A stretch of 64,000 bases of DNA from the NCBI GenBank assembly GCA_013399695.1, contig VXAU01002296.1:850406-914405 (forward strand). The letters are read 5' to 3'. The first letter of the stretch is position 1. Each line of letters starts with the position of its first letter. The notes under the pieces are model-generated. The model worked only from the letters and a program-made list of their open reading frames with translations, was not told the origin of the DNA and searched no databases. This document shows positions 1 through 12,474 of the stretch, piece by piece. A program made the position numbers and the translations under genes. Source of the DNA: Formicarius rufipectus (taxonomy: Eukaryota; Chordata; Aves; Passeriformes; Formicariidae).

Positions 1-2470
1 GTAAAAGTTATCTATACATTTTGCCCTGCACAAACCCTTGTTTCTACTTACAGGAACTCAAGGAGGGGCTTGATTTGTTGAAATTGTGGAAACATTGATA
101 ATGTATTTTTTACTAAGAAATCACTTCCAGTAGTGTTAAAATACAAATAATAATTACAAAAACTTTGTTCATGCATATATGCATGTGTACATATTCTTTG
201 TCACACACATGGACATACACATACAGATGTGTCTGTTCCCACTTGATTTGTGAAATACTAGGAAGAAAAAATAGTGTTATTAAACCTCCTAGTGATTAGA
301 AGTCTCAAAGTATTTCAGACAATCAAAAAAATAAAGAATTGTATGTTTTGTTTGACATTATAATGTAATCTGCTACTGTTTGTTATAGAGATATTAGCAC
401 TTTTGAAAAATATATCTTTGTAGCAGAGAAACTATAGTAGCATGTAGTTTAAGAAATTCCTTTCTATATTTATATTCTTAAATTCTCTTGTGTAATTTTC
501 ACTATATAAACAATCTTGTAAGCACCTTGTGTAATTAAAACAAGCAGAATTAGGAGTCAAATGTGAAAACAGAGTTTAAATGAAATTAAAACATCAGAAC
601 ATAACTGTTTTATGACAGTTCTTGTGAACTTGTACAGTATTTCAGTATAGAGTTTTGCAAACTGACCCATTGGAAAACTTGCTGTTTGTATTTTATATCA
701 ACTGGATGTGCTACTTGCAAACACTATTTTGAAATAAAGATCTTTATTTTGAAACCTTGGGATATCTTTTTCTTATAGTCTTGCATTGTTACTCCTCTGA
801 ATGATAATTTCATGTAATTTCATGTCTATTTGTGATTTTTCTTCTAACACTTCCTGAAGGTGTTATGTTGGTCTTTAAGTGATTTGCACAGACGATGAGC
901 CAGTGGGCATGAGTTGTCTTACAGGTGGAGCTAAGCCAACTCAGGCACTAGAAGCTGTGCAATCATGAACCTCCAACAGTGAAAAAGTTCATCATTAAGA
1001 GGGCAGATTTATTCCTTGGTGAAATTGGGTTAATGAGGTGAAATTCCAGTAACAAATTTGATCAAAAGAAAAATTGTTTTAATACATCTGCAGCAAAAGA
1101 CTTCAGTTTACTAAACATAAGCTTAACCAAGAGTGTAGTCCATTCATAGTATCACAGAAGATGTACTATGATCTAATGTCCTGTGCGGCCAAGGAAACAA
1201 AGGCTTGCACACAGTAACACCATTTTCAATTAAGATGTGTTTCTAAAATCAGTTAGTTTAAACCCAGAGGGAGTAGACTTCCAACTGTGATTTAACCAAA
1301 GATTTTTTTTCATGTTAGCCTAAGCTGTGAACATGCTTATCTTACTTTAAAACTGCAGTTTACACTAATTTTTCTATGTCTGTTTTAAATCTATTGAAAA
1401 TTCTATCATGTCTGTGTATACATAGGCCCTGAGAGGGTCTAAAAAATTGCTTCTCTGGGCATTACAGAGCAAAGATGATAAAACTGACAGAAATTATGCA
1501 TGAGTGTGTATCATGTCTTGCCACTGAGACTGTCTGCCAAATTACTTGTTTTAGTTAGAAAACTAATAAAAACAGAGACTTATTATAGAGAATTATTATA
1601 AGTGTTCTAGCTAGTATCCATAAACATAATATTCCTAAAAAAAAAATGGCTTCTGTGAAGAAGAATCAGGAACAGTCAGGAGCAACAGAATAATTGCTCT
1701 ATTTCAGCCATGGTATTCTTGTTAAGAACTGTTTGTTGACTGAATAAGCACTGTGTTTATAATATTCTAAATGATAGACTTTTCTGAGCTCTTCACATAT
1801 TTAATTTCTCAAAAATTGTCTTAATGATTGCAATATTTTAGATATGTTCTTGGAGAGCAATACCAATTGTATTGATATATCTCCATGGTAAAGTTCCTAT
1901 TGTCTGCACTCTTGCAATTTTCTGAAAGGCAGCATTGAATGAATCATGTTTCTGAAATCTTACTCTTGGCCCCAAAATGAAGTTAAACATTAGAGAAATA
2001 TCTCTCTGGTGTATTTTCTCTCCTCTTCTGTCTTTAAGTGCAATACACCATGTGTTGGAAAACTTCAGATAGTGTTGATGGTGACAGTAGTATCTCTAGA
2101 ATCATACAGGCATTAATCTTACTTTTTTTTTCCCTCCTCCTAACCCTTCTGCCAATTCTTAACACTTCCAAAGAGAGAAGGGGAACTTTAATTTCAGCAT
2201 CAGAAGTTCGGTAAAAATAATACGGCACTCACTTCCATGATGCACTTGTTGAGTATGGTCGGTACATTTGAATGTGAAGTTGATTGCTTGTACAAAGCAC
2301 TTCTTTGTGCTGTTTACAAGTGATTTCATGCTAGTGGCATAAAAGGATCACTCTTTAGAAATCTTTAATATGCTGAGCTATTTCTACTGTATTTCAAAAG
2401 AGAGAACTTTCTCTGAATTACTATTCTGCAAGAGTGTAATTAGGTGATCTTAATCTCTTTATGTTTTTTA
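1..2470. other. AT-rich non-coding stretch
   Basis: No gene or recognisable repeat is seen. The stretch is AT-rich and dense in stops in all frames; the longest frame is 64 codons on the minus strand (2034-2228) and resembles nothing known. Positions 170-194 alternate strictly between pyrimidine and purine and contain a perfect 16-bp palindrome, CATGCATATATGCATG (170-185). Confidence 0.7.
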
Positions 2471-2850
2471 ATCATAGATTCACAGAGTGGTTTGGGTTGG
2501 AAGGGACCTTAAGTATCACCTAGTTCCAACCTACTGCTGTGGGAGGTTGTTTAGAGCTCCATCCAACCTGGCCTTGAACTCTTCCAGGGCTGGAATATCT
2601 GCAACTTCTCTGGCAACCTGTTCAGTGCCTCAGCACTGTCACATTAGGAAGTTCTTCCCAGTATTTAATGTAAACCTCCTCTCAGCTTAAAGCCATTTCC
2701 TCTTGTCCTATCACTGCATGGCCTTGTAAGTAGTCTCTCGCCTTCAGTCTTGTAGACTCCCTTCAATTAACTGGAAGGCTGCACTCAGGTTACCCCAAAG
2801 TCTTCCCTTTTCCAAGCTAGACAATTCCAGTTCTCTTATCAGTTCACCTT
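2471..2850 (-). mobile_element. CR1 LINE, 3'-end fragment
   Basis: The left edge reads ATCATAGATTCACAGAGTGG followed by TTTGGGTTGGAAGGGACC. This is the complement of the avian CR1 3' tail and the 3' UTR before it, so the element lies on the minus strand with its 3' end at the low coordinate. The following bases (Glu-rich 3' end of ORF2 and UTR, including the stretch around GCCATTTCCTCTTGTCC) continue CR1-like to about 2850, where similarity to the family stops. It is a 5'-truncated dead copy, as most CR1 copies are. The 67-codon frame in it is an antisense shadow. The subfamily was not determined. Confidence 0.88.
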
Positions 2851-5800
2851 ATTAATAAAGCACTGTATACAGTCCTGTTTGCTTCTTTTATGTGTGCATA
2901 TTACAGCAATTGTTGGTACATTGCCACACAGTACTCATAAAATGGGATGTTAGATGAAAGATTGTATACCTTTTATACTTTTAATAGTATCTTTCTAATT
3001 TTCATTCTGATATGCATGTGCTATTTTAACTGACAAAATACTCCACCATAATTGAGGCTCTTTATATCATCTCAGTAGGGTATGTAATTGATGCCCAAGC
3101 ACTATACAATTCCTCTTCAATCAGTGGTGTAGGATTCAGCAATTTGTCTCATCTCCAAGTTGCACAAAGTGAGCACACTGTGAATACACTGTGCTCTGAT
3201 TTGTATGTGTTTCTCATTACAATCCTACTTTTTTAGGCACCAAATCCATAGTGCCTGTCTTTGTTTCTTTAGTTTTGTCACAAGGGCGTATATTTGGTTT
3301 TGTTTTTCTTTTAAATACTTGTTCAATGAGATCAGAAAGGTTCGTCATTATGGAGGTCTTGGACAATACCAAGATACATGTTACAAGTTATTTATTCATC
3401 TTTTCTGTGTTCACTCTTATATGCAACTTCTGGGCAAACAGACTGGTAAAAATTCTGTCTTTGAAACTTTGGACTTCATCTAAGTAACTGTAGCTCAACA
3501 GTGGTTTATATTTGAATATAAAGAAATCAAAATGTATTAGAGATTCTGTCTTGGTTGCTCAAATAAAGGACCAAAAGTTCTATTGAAATGGATTTTGCAG
3601 AGTTTTGTGGACTGGCAATCTTCAAAATAGTTCTGCTCACAAGAATAAGAGTAGTACATTAGTTTAAAATTAATATCTTTTACAGTAGCATGTACATATA
3701 TGCTAGTTTTTACATTCTGTGATACTTTCAGTGGCTGAGGACTAATTAGAACAAGTTGGGAAGAATAAATGTACTAAAAAATATGGGCTTGCTTTCCTTC
3801 CTCAGAAATGAAACTCCATTTGTCTGTTTCTTCATGTAAGGAGGAGACACCTTGATTACATATTTAATGTAGACTCAGAGCAGCGATTTAGAATCCACAA
3901 TAACTTCAAGGTCATTAGAAGTAGTGTGTGAAGGATGAAGGGAAATGCTATTGACAACGGCTGCCTCTGCATCACTAATCTGCTTTGAATCTACCAAGCT
4001 TTCATTGGGTTAAGTTTAAGAAAATTAAGGTATCCATGACTGAAATGTTATATTCAGTCTTGTTTCTTCAGAAAGAATAATTAAACATATTTACACAATT
4101 ACATTTTAGTAAACTATTATGTCAGCTTAACTGTAACACATATTCTGGTTAAAGTACATTAAGCAGCAATCCAGAAGTAATTTAGCTGCTGAAGGCATTA
4201 TTTTCTATCTAATTATTCACAAATTAATGAATAAAATTAAATTCCAATCACTGAAAAAAATGAAGCAATGGTGAGAATCAGAACTACAGATTAGTTAAAG
4301 CTATAAAATGCATAACAGAATTAAAGCCTTCTTTTATTCAAATTCAATGCTTAAAAAAGAACAAATCCATCATCTTGAAATTTGACTTGTAGCTTGACAT
4401 TAAAAATAATATGAGTAGAATTTTCAGTGGGGTAAGCACAAAACTAGTTCAAGTAGTGTCACTCTCAATTAATGTACTCAGGTGGTGTGCCCATTAAAAT
4501 TCCCACTTGTGGGTTCAGCTCTCTATGCAAATGGGGTCATTACCTGGAGAATTTAATTGGATATGACACTGGGAGTAGGAATTTTCCTTTCAAAATAAAC
4601 CTTCTTGCACACATTTTCACTCGAAATTTGATTGTTACATATACTTCATATTGTTTGGCTCTATAAATATTTACCAAATTGAGAATGTCCTCACTTATTT
4701 AGTTTTTTACAGGTGATTCATAATGCATCAAAATGATTTTTAAATTGTTCCATGTGTTTCATATGCAGGTCGTAACAAAAACCTGTGGTGAAAATGTATG
4801 TTTTTGGTGTTCAAATGGTATTTTTACATGTTTCACATCCTTTTAAAGTTGATACTAATTTTTATAGCATCTGAAAGCGGAACTCTAACATTTTTTAGTA
4901 TATGTACATGTAAATGAGAAAAGATTATTTCATACTGAACTCCTATCTCACAACTTGTTTAGAAAGGACAAAAATATACTGTGTTTCTGCGCAATATTTA
5001 CTTCCAACTTTTGCTGGAAATTACTTTGCATGATCATTTGTTTAAGTAAGGCTAGTGGAGAAAAATATCAATCCCAAAATCTGTACACAAATCTTGTGGA
5101 AACGCAGAAGTGCATGTTTGGAAGAAACTTTTAGAGAACTTCCGGTTCAGCAGTCTAAACTAAAACAGTGTCTAAAGCTATGTTCTTGGAAACCTTTGAT
5201 GAAGACAATTTTGGGCACTAGAGATAGCTGTCACTTGTGCTACAGTAGTCTTAAAGATAGAAAGCTTTTTTTCTAACATCCCATTTAATCTTATTTTCAT
5301 TTCTGCAAGTAAGGCTGATGTACCCATGTTCTATTCCCAGTGGATGTGTAGAACAATCACCATTCTCTTGTATCACCTTTCATATATTAACCTTTCATAT
5401 AGTTTATATACTCCTGCCTGCTTTTCTCTTGCCTAGTCCAAAGAAATCTAGTTCAATTTTCTTCAACCCATCTTTTTCAGTACAACATTCATTTCAGGCA
5501 TTATAAACTGTATGAGCTATGCTTCTCATTTCAAACTAGCACGAGACTGAGGCAGCAACTCATGAAGGGATATTTTTTTTTTCTGCTAATAAGAAATACA
5601 GATGTTGGATGGTATATTGAAGTAAGAGATATATTCATGTCTGTAAACATGCAAGGATTTCGGTAGCATGAAAGTTGACAATATTTCAGTTGCACCTAAA
5701 CTACTGTAAGGGAAACACCCTCTGTGGTTTCACTAAAACTTACTATCCAGTTCTATTGGTTCTCACTGTTTCTTTGGTGCTTAATATGTATTTATTAATT

Positions 5801-6319
5801 TTAAAAAAGCTACTGAAACCCAGTGTTTTGCTTACTAAACTTACCTGTAACTTTGTAATAGTCTTGCAATATGGTTTTAAGATCATATGTGAGAGTGGAT
5901 TTTACCATAAGGAAACTGTATTTCCAAAGGTTGATGCTATCTGGCTACTCTTCATATTCCAAAATGGTAATCAGAATTCAGGGAAAGCTCATTTTATTCC
6001 CAGGGAAAATCATTGGAGGCTTGATCTGAAAATAATGATAAACTATGGAAAAAGTACTAATGTATGTCAATATAGTTTTATGGAAACTACTTCTCAATTA
6101 TTGTTATTCACTAATGAAGATAAAATTTTGTCTGATAAAAATAATTGTATAACCATAATATACATGAGTTCTTAATACTTTTGTCTTGGACCTTATATGA
6201 CATCCTTATTTGCAATATTATACTTTAATATGTGCAGTTGATATAGACTGAAACCAAGTAACTGATAGGTGTCAAACAGTAGTTGTCAAATGAAAACATT
6301 GTTAAAAGGGTGATTTTAG
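2851..6319. other. AT-rich non-coding stretch
   Basis: No gene or repeat is recognised. Around 4441-4580 base composition is more balanced and holds an octamer ATGCAAAT (4525-4532) and a CAGGTGG E-box, which could belong to a conserved non-coding element, but nothing in the sequence proves it. The longest open frame in the window (5675-6175, plus, 166 codons) lies here and is judged to be chance. Confidence 0.6.
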
Positions 6320-6420
6320 AAAGGTTCTGAGGAAATTAGTACTGTGCCTGCCTCTCTTCAACATTTTAATTGATGATCTGGAAACCTTTCTAGCAGAACT
6401 TTTAGATGAATCAGTAATTG
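6320..6420 (+). mobile_element. very old CR1-like relic (RT region)
   Basis: The sequence GCCTCTCTTCAACATTTTAA, followed by TTGATGATCTGGA, aligns by eye with the CR1 reverse-transcriptase stretch that encodes LFNI-x-I-N-DLD. The bases before it match the usual CCTCAGGGATCAGTCCTGGG stretch with several changes. Both edges have decayed. The resemblance is short, so this could be another member of the CR1/L3 group or a chance match. Confidence 0.42.
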
Positions 6421-7392
6421 ATGGAACAGTAAATGAAAGATGTACCTTGTCACATGCATTTAGACATGTCACATTATTTAGAGCAATCTGAACCTGGTAG
6501 TTTGGACCTCTTCTGAGAAAATGTTTTTCCATGCTATGAAAGGAAATATTTAGAATTTACTTCATAGAAAAAAATATTAATTTTAAACACTTTGAAAAGA
6601 CCAGAGGGTCATGGTGAGGAAGGTACTGAACAATGGTTTACAGCTGAAATGCTGTGGCCTTTCATGGTGACCTTTCAATATTTAAATGGGTAATGCAGTG
6701 AGTGGAAGCGGAGAAGAGTGTGTGCTAAGGAAATCAGTTTCAGAGTACTGCTTTCTGTCCTTCGTGTTCTGAGAAACAAAAATTGTTCATAAGAGAACAA
6801 CAGAAGTTACTTAGAGACATTAAATCACCTTAAAAAGAGAACTGAAGAGCTTATTCTACTCAGGTTTATCCAGCAGAAGATTTGACATGTGACTTCATCA
6901 CACTGTACTGCTATCTTCACAGGCACAAATTACAATGCTTTGAAGCTTTTCTTATTCTGCCAGAGAGAGAAAGAGCTAAAATCTAACGCCAAACAAAAAT
7001 TGATGTCTGATTTCTTACTTGAATGTAGCTGTGAATATAGTAATGAGTTGAACAAACCATCAAATGCAGCATTTGATTACCCACATGATAGTCTAGGCCC
7101 AGAACTGATGCTTTTCTAAAATACATACTTACCATTAACAGGCTGTGGATATGCATACATACATATATATGTATATAGCATATACAGAGAAAAAAGTAAT
7201 CAATAAATGCTGAACTGGATAGAATTTTATTTCCTTTCATATTGGAGAGATTAGATGAGACAGTGCAGTAATACCTCATGGATTTGTTGTCTAATGGCAG
7301 GATTGGATTATCCTAACTCTGTGAATGCTGTTTATAAAATTCTTCCTTTTGTCAAACATTAAATAGAAATAAATGTGGTCTTTTGGGAGTTT
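6421..7392. other. non-coding stretch
   Basis: No gene is seen. An alternating purine-pyrimidine run of 29 bases lies at 7149-7177 (TATG, CATA and TATA units). Short frames at 6889-7119 (plus) and 6983-7279 (minus) overlap each other and look random. Confidence 0.6.
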
Positions 7393-7446
7393 GATTTGGG
7401 TTTTTTGTTTGGGTTTTTTGTTGTTGTGTTTTCTTTTGTTTTTTTG
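7393..7446 (+). repeat. G/T-rich low-complexity tract
   Basis: The plus strand consists almost only of T and G here, with GGGTTTTTT units and GTT units. It is one of twelve such tracts in the window. Confidence 0.9.
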
Positions 7447-7798
7447 ATTATTGGCACAATATCTATATATTATAGGTGTGTAAGGAAAGTAGTGGTATAC
7501 TGTACTTTTTACCAGCTGTGTTCAGAGACATTATCTATTTAGGAAGTGACGTTTTCTGACCCGTGCTCTGCAAGGAAGAAAGAAGAATCAGATTCACAGG
7601 TCTCCTGGGTCCACAAGGTGGATTGCTCCTTGACTGTCTTCCCATAATAGGTTCTACAACATCTCTGTGGCTTAGGGTTTTATTTGGTGAGGTCTTTTTA
7701 TGCCTTTTCTTCTTTCCCCTTCTGGTGGGAGCATGAGAAGTACCAATATATGTGTATTATATAATAAAATAGAGTGAATGGTGCGCTTACCTTGTTTT

Positions 7799-7870
7799 NN
7801 NNNNNNNNNNNNNNNNNNNNNNNNNNNNNNNNNNNNNNNNNNNNNNNNNNNNNNNNNNNNNNNNNNNNNN
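7799..7870. other. assembly gap (72 N)
   Basis: There are 72 undetermined bases. The right edge opens directly into a G/T-rich run, so the missing bases are probably part of a low-complexity tract. The true length is unknown. Confidence 0.99.
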
Positions 7871-7905
7871 TTGGTGGGGGGAGGGGTTGGTTTGTTTGGT
7901 TTTTT
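7871..7905 (+). repeat. G-rich then G/T-rich tract at gap edge
   Basis: The run starts with GGTGGGGGGAGGGGTTGG and goes on as GTTTGTTTGG. The G runs of 2, 6, 4 and 2 could fold into a G-quadruplex, which would fit the adjoining gap. A single N follows at 7991. Confidence 0.85.
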
Positions 7906-8509
7906 GCCACTGCAGGATCACCACAACAGAAATATGTATGTCCTCTCTCACAGTAGCTGCCTGGAATAATGTGGCAGTCACAGAGGATTANAATATATAT
8001 TAAAAAAAAAGTTAATAAAATGGGCTGTGAAAGGAAGATAGGCACCAGTGTTAAGATAAATAGTCTACTCACAGAAATAAAGCATGAAAGTTCATCTGTG
8101 ATATAGAAGTTTATGGAAAATTTACAAGACAAAATGCATTCCAGTGTATTAAACAAAGGACCAATGGGATTTGTGTGTTGTGAGCTGCCAGTAGGCTCAT
8201 CATAACCCTTACAAATTTACTCTGAAATGTTAGAAGAGCAAAAATGCAGAGCTCGATGATCTAATTCCTCTGGGCTGGGGAAAGGAAGTGGGTACTGACT
8301 CTTTTCTTTGTACACTATCCTTCCACAACTTGCAATGCAGGAAATTACAGAGCAGGTGGAGAGGTCAGATGTGTGTAGAGACTTCACTGCATATTTCACT
8401 TCCCTGCTCCTTAGTTAGAGGTTAATATAATGCTTTGTTACATTGATTCAGCGATAGTTTTGCATTCCCCTACTCCAGGAGAAATTTAACTCACAAACTA
8501 TACCATTAG
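7906..8509. other. non-coding stretch
   Basis: No gene or known repeat is seen. One isolated ambiguous base lies at 7991. Confidence 0.6.
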
Positions 8510-8529
8510 GTTTATTTATTTATTTATTT
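8510..8529 (+). repeat. (TTTA)n microsatellite
   Basis: About five tandem TTTA units are present. Confidence 0.9.
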
Positions 8530-8812
8530 CCCTTAGGCTTCCTTTGTCCTGGGTTATTCTTAAGGGATTCAAATGATAAAATGAAAATTGACCCCTATGG
8601 AAATCATTAGTAGTTTGTTAGACTGTATTATGAGGCATACGGGGATTTCTCCAATGACCAAAATGAATTTTACCCTTTTCTTATCCTGGTTTCCAGAGAG
8701 AAAAGGGCTTAATAATCCACTGTGATGTATATTCCCTACTAATAACTTTTAAGCCTGTTGGTCCCATTTAAACCAACTATTTAAACCGAGAGCAATTGAA
8801 AGAAAACTCCAA

Positions 8813-8915
8813 GCAAAATACCACAAACAAACAACAAATCCCACAAACCACCAATCCCCCCCAAAAAAACCCCAACCAAACAAGCAAACAAAAAACCAAA
8901 CAACAAAAAAAATCA
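8813..8915 (-). repeat. A/C-rich low-complexity tract (G/T-rich on minus)
   Basis: The tract has CAAA, CCAAC and CAAACAA units and one CCCCCCC run. It is the same class as the plus-strand G/T tracts but in the opposite orientation. The overlapping open frames (8777-9121 minus, 8796-8999 plus) are products of the missing stop codons in such sequence. Confidence 0.9.
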
Positions 8916-9083
8916 AAGGATAGTGGGCTTATTCTTACTTCACTGAGAGGACACTTGCAGAATGTGATCAGCTCTTGTAAGCTGCTAGGGAATCCATGAA
9001 AAGAAGGCTTACTAAAAATGTTTAATTGTGGAAAAGCATACATCTGAAATTCACATTTTATTAAATGCACAGAAATCAGGTTG

Positions 9084-9109
9084 ATTAAACTACACAAGTG
9101 TAGTTTAAT
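9084..9109. repeat. 26-bp near-perfect palindrome
   Basis: The left arm ATTAAACTACAC (9084-9095) and right arm GTGTAGTTTAAT (9098-9109) are perfectly complementary with a two-base AA spacer. It could be a dimeric protein-binding site or a hairpin; no function can be read from the sequence. Confidence 0.85.
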
Positions 9110-9534
9110 TCTGCTACTCATGGAACAAGCTGTTTTGTGTGGGTTAAGCTTGACATAAATATGAATAGTTTAAATTACTTTCAAAATAATTCCTACTTCT
9201 TTCATCTCTCTTTTGGAAAAGTTATAGTATCCCCCTTTAATGATTCAGGATTCCCCACCCAAAAAGCTTTCTCAAACCATTGTACCAAGCTAGTCTTTAG
9301 GAATAAAACTAGAAATGATCGAGAAAATATTTTAGTAGTGTCTAAGATAAAAATCCCAAAGGACTGAAAAAGAAACAGTTTCTATTAACACATTTGCACA
9401 TTTCCTTGTTTATTTTCTCTTAACCAATAACAGTTTTTGACTCAAGATTGAATTTTTAAGATTTTTAATCCACATAGCATGCTCAAGCAAGTTTTTGAAT
9501 TAAGTATTTTCTACTTAAAACAATAAATAATATA

Positions 9535-9598
9535 CGGCATAATTGTTCTCACACCGTTAATAAAATATGCGTAATTTTTACGACCAGAAGTATCGCCG
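9535..9598. other. CpG cluster in AT-rich DNA
   Basis: Six CpG dinucleotides (9535, 9555, 9570, 9581, 9594, 9597) fall within 64 bases of otherwise AT-rich DNA. They include the inverted repeat CGTAA-TTT-TTACG (9570-9582). CpG is normally depleted in vertebrate non-coding DNA, so the cluster suggests either constraint or a young insertion. Confidence 0.6.
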
Positions 9599-12065
9599 TG
9601 GTTGTCATATTTTACTGTACACATAGGTTGATTGTTTCAGAGTAGACATCTGCCAGAAACATTTCAGTTTAGCATAATGAAGTTACTGTAACCCTGTCAA
9701 AAATCACATAGCAATGCCAAAGTATCGCTTTGAATATAGGTTGAAAAACAGAAATAAGTGTGTTGAGGATGGTTTTCAAATTCCTTCAGAATGCAGTCAT
9801 TACTGCTGTTATGGCCAGGTATGCAGGAATGCTGCTGCTCCGTGGGGGATTCCTGGGAATTGAACATTACTTGCTTAATCAGGGTACTGCAAAGCAAGGC
9901 CCTGTTGACTGCTGGTGCTCTGTGTTAGCTACCAGCACCCCAGCAAGGATGTTGGCACACAAAAGGCAGGCAATTTGCATAAAAGTGTAAAGTCTTTTTG
10001 AGGCCTTTTCTAAAAATTAAAATTGGAAGGGCACGATTGTTTATGATATTTTCTGTGCAGATTGTATTTCAGATACTTGATTTTTTTTAACTACTGAAGT
10101 GCTTTATGCAGTACTGCTTGAGTTAATACGCTTGTTAAAGTCTTGTGTTTGAATTAATTGGGCCCAGTTTTGGGCTCAGAGAAATGATAGAAGAGACAAT
10201 AAAGAAAAGTGAATGCTAACTGGAGGATTAATGGAAATTCTCTAGGATCCTGACATTTCAAGAAATAGTGTATCAAAAAAGGTAAGTACTTCTGCATCAT
10301 TGATAAAAGATTCTTCAGTATTGTGTGTGGTTTAAATAAATGGAGAATATTTCACTTTTTTCTCATGTTTGATCTTTTTGTATTTTCAATAGAAGCCAAA
10401 GGTGTTCTAGCATATTTCAAATTGAAGCTAAGATATGATCCTGGGATGTAATCATACACCACATTTGTATATTTTATAAAACTGTTATTTATGAAAGGGA
10501 ATTATAAATCTGCATCTGCACAGGCCTACTCTCTGCCTACCTGTATGAATATTACCATAGCCTTCAGACTGGAAATAAGGGGAGTGTATCAATATATAGT
10601 CATCTTTAATGGACTTTCAAACCATACATAGCAGAAGCAATTGCTTGCATGTAGATGCAATTAGTGTAAATGATTATTTCCTGACATTAACATACTAAAC
10701 AACAGACATGCACTGTTTGCTCTATTATAATTTTCTATTGTTAAGATGATTTTAAACACTGAATATAATGGTCTGACGGCAGATTAGCAAACGGAACTTC
10801 GGTCTTTGCTGACTTCTATAGAAAAACTTCACAGCTGAAACCAATATTAAATGGAAGAACCTGCATTTCCCTCTCACCTTTCCTTTCTCAGAAATGTGTC
10901 TTGGAGTGCTGGGACTGATGGAGCCAGGCAGTTTGAGAGGAAAAACCCCCCAAACCAAAATGAAAGTGAAACAAAAACCAAAATGAAAGGGAAACCAAAG
11001 CATCCTGAGAAGTGATAGTCTGGAAACCTGAAAACTCAAAGGGACGTTTTCTTTGTTCCTTCAAAGAGCTTTGGTGAGGTATGTGGGAAAACGCCAGTCT
11101 GTGAACTCTCCATATCAACAATCACTGTGTTTATTTCTATACAAGGTATTTCTATGTGACTGTAAATGTTAATATTTGCACATGCACAAGAGTTCCTCTC
11201 TAAATATTCTTGCTTGGACTGCTTGTGGCTCACATGCTATTCTGCCTTGCTCCTGTGAATAACCAGCCCAACATGCTGACGGACTGACAAGTCACCCTAT
11301 TCTGCTACAGCTGAATTAGGGCTAATACACATTGCGCACAGTGCTGCCTGACAAATTGAATCAGCTGCTCTAAGTGATTTTGCCTGTTTCAGAGTACTGG
11401 GAAACTCAAAGGGCATCAAGTCAAATTACACATTGATCGCTGTTTGCCCTGTAGCTTTTGCACACAGAAGGAATCACATACAACACTTAGAAGATTAGTG
11501 GAAGAGACTGCATCAGGGGAATATCACATGTAAGCCTGTACAAGTTGGACTTCTCTGGTTGGTAGCAACAATGCAAGTCTAGCTATCCAGGAGAGAGCAA
11601 AATTTATGTTAATATGTGCTTCCCAGTTGACACAGACATAGACATCATCATCCATTCTGTAGGACTTCTAATTCCCAACTTAGCCACACAATAATTTGTG
11701 TTTGGTTTAGGGTTATTTTTCCTTCTTCAGATAAACAAAATGCCAGAATATCATAAATTAGAGTTATGTCTAAATTTTATATTTTTTAATGTAGAAATAC
11801 AAATCCATATGTATTAATTTTTATGAGCTGCTCTATGTTAGAATATCTTTAACAGAGATCACTGATGTGTGACTATGATTTACAATTATCCAGATTTTGG
11901 GTGACAGGCCAGTAGTGGGATGCTTGAACACAAGTTTTATTTTCAGTCTTTTCTTTGGAACAAGATAGGCTAAATGCTTCCTTAAAAAGCAGTAGCAAAA
12001 ATGACTTAATAGAAAAAGTCAAGAAAGCAAAGATTCTTATATGAAAGGAGATTGTAGCCAGTTGG
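9599..12065. other. non-coding stretch
   Basis: No gene is recognised. The segment 9760-9990 is somewhat GC-richer and open on both strands (76 and 66 codons), with no recognisable product. The segment 11250-11500 has balanced composition and few runs, as conserved non-coding elements often do, but this cannot be shown without comparison. Confidence 0.55.
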
Positions 12066-12340
12066 GGTTTACCCTCTTCTCCCAGGCAATTAGCAATAGG
12101 ACAAGAGGACACAGTCTAAACCTGTACCAGGGGAGTTTTGAGTTAGAAATTAGAAAGAAATTCTGCACAGAAGGGTGATTAGATATTGGAATGGGCTGCC
12201 CAGAGAGGTGGTAGAGTCATCATCCATGGAGGTGTTTAAGGAAAGGCTTGACATGGCACTTAGTGCCATGGTCTAGTTGACACAGAGGTGTTCAGTCATT
12301 GCACTCAATGATCTCATAGGCCTTTTCCATCATTTAAAAG
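12066..12340 (+). mobile_element. CR1 LINE, 3'-end fragment
   Basis: The sequence follows the CR1 3' region in order: CTCCCAGGCAATTAGCAAT, AGGACAAGAGGA, TGGGCTGCCCAGAGAGGTGG, GGAGGTGTTTAAGG, GACATGGCACTTAG, and CAATGATCTCATAGGCCTTT. The octamer tail is missing, so the last bases are lost or decayed near 12340. A second CR1 copy of opposite orientation begins 135 bases downstream, tail facing tail. Confidence 0.9.
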
Positions 12341-12474
12341 ACAAGAGGGGATACTATACAACTTACACTGACATACTGGGCATCGGCATAAAGCCTTATC
12401 TTTATTCCATTAGCAGTACTTGTGCTAGCTGAGACAGCCTCCTTCTCCGTGTTGTGCTGACAAATTTTGCACCA

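Noticed and set aside
5675..6175. Open frame of 166 codons, plus strand, with a hydrophobic segment
   Set aside because: About one frame of this length is expected by chance in AT-rich DNA of this size. It resembles no protein I know and has no splice or promoter context.
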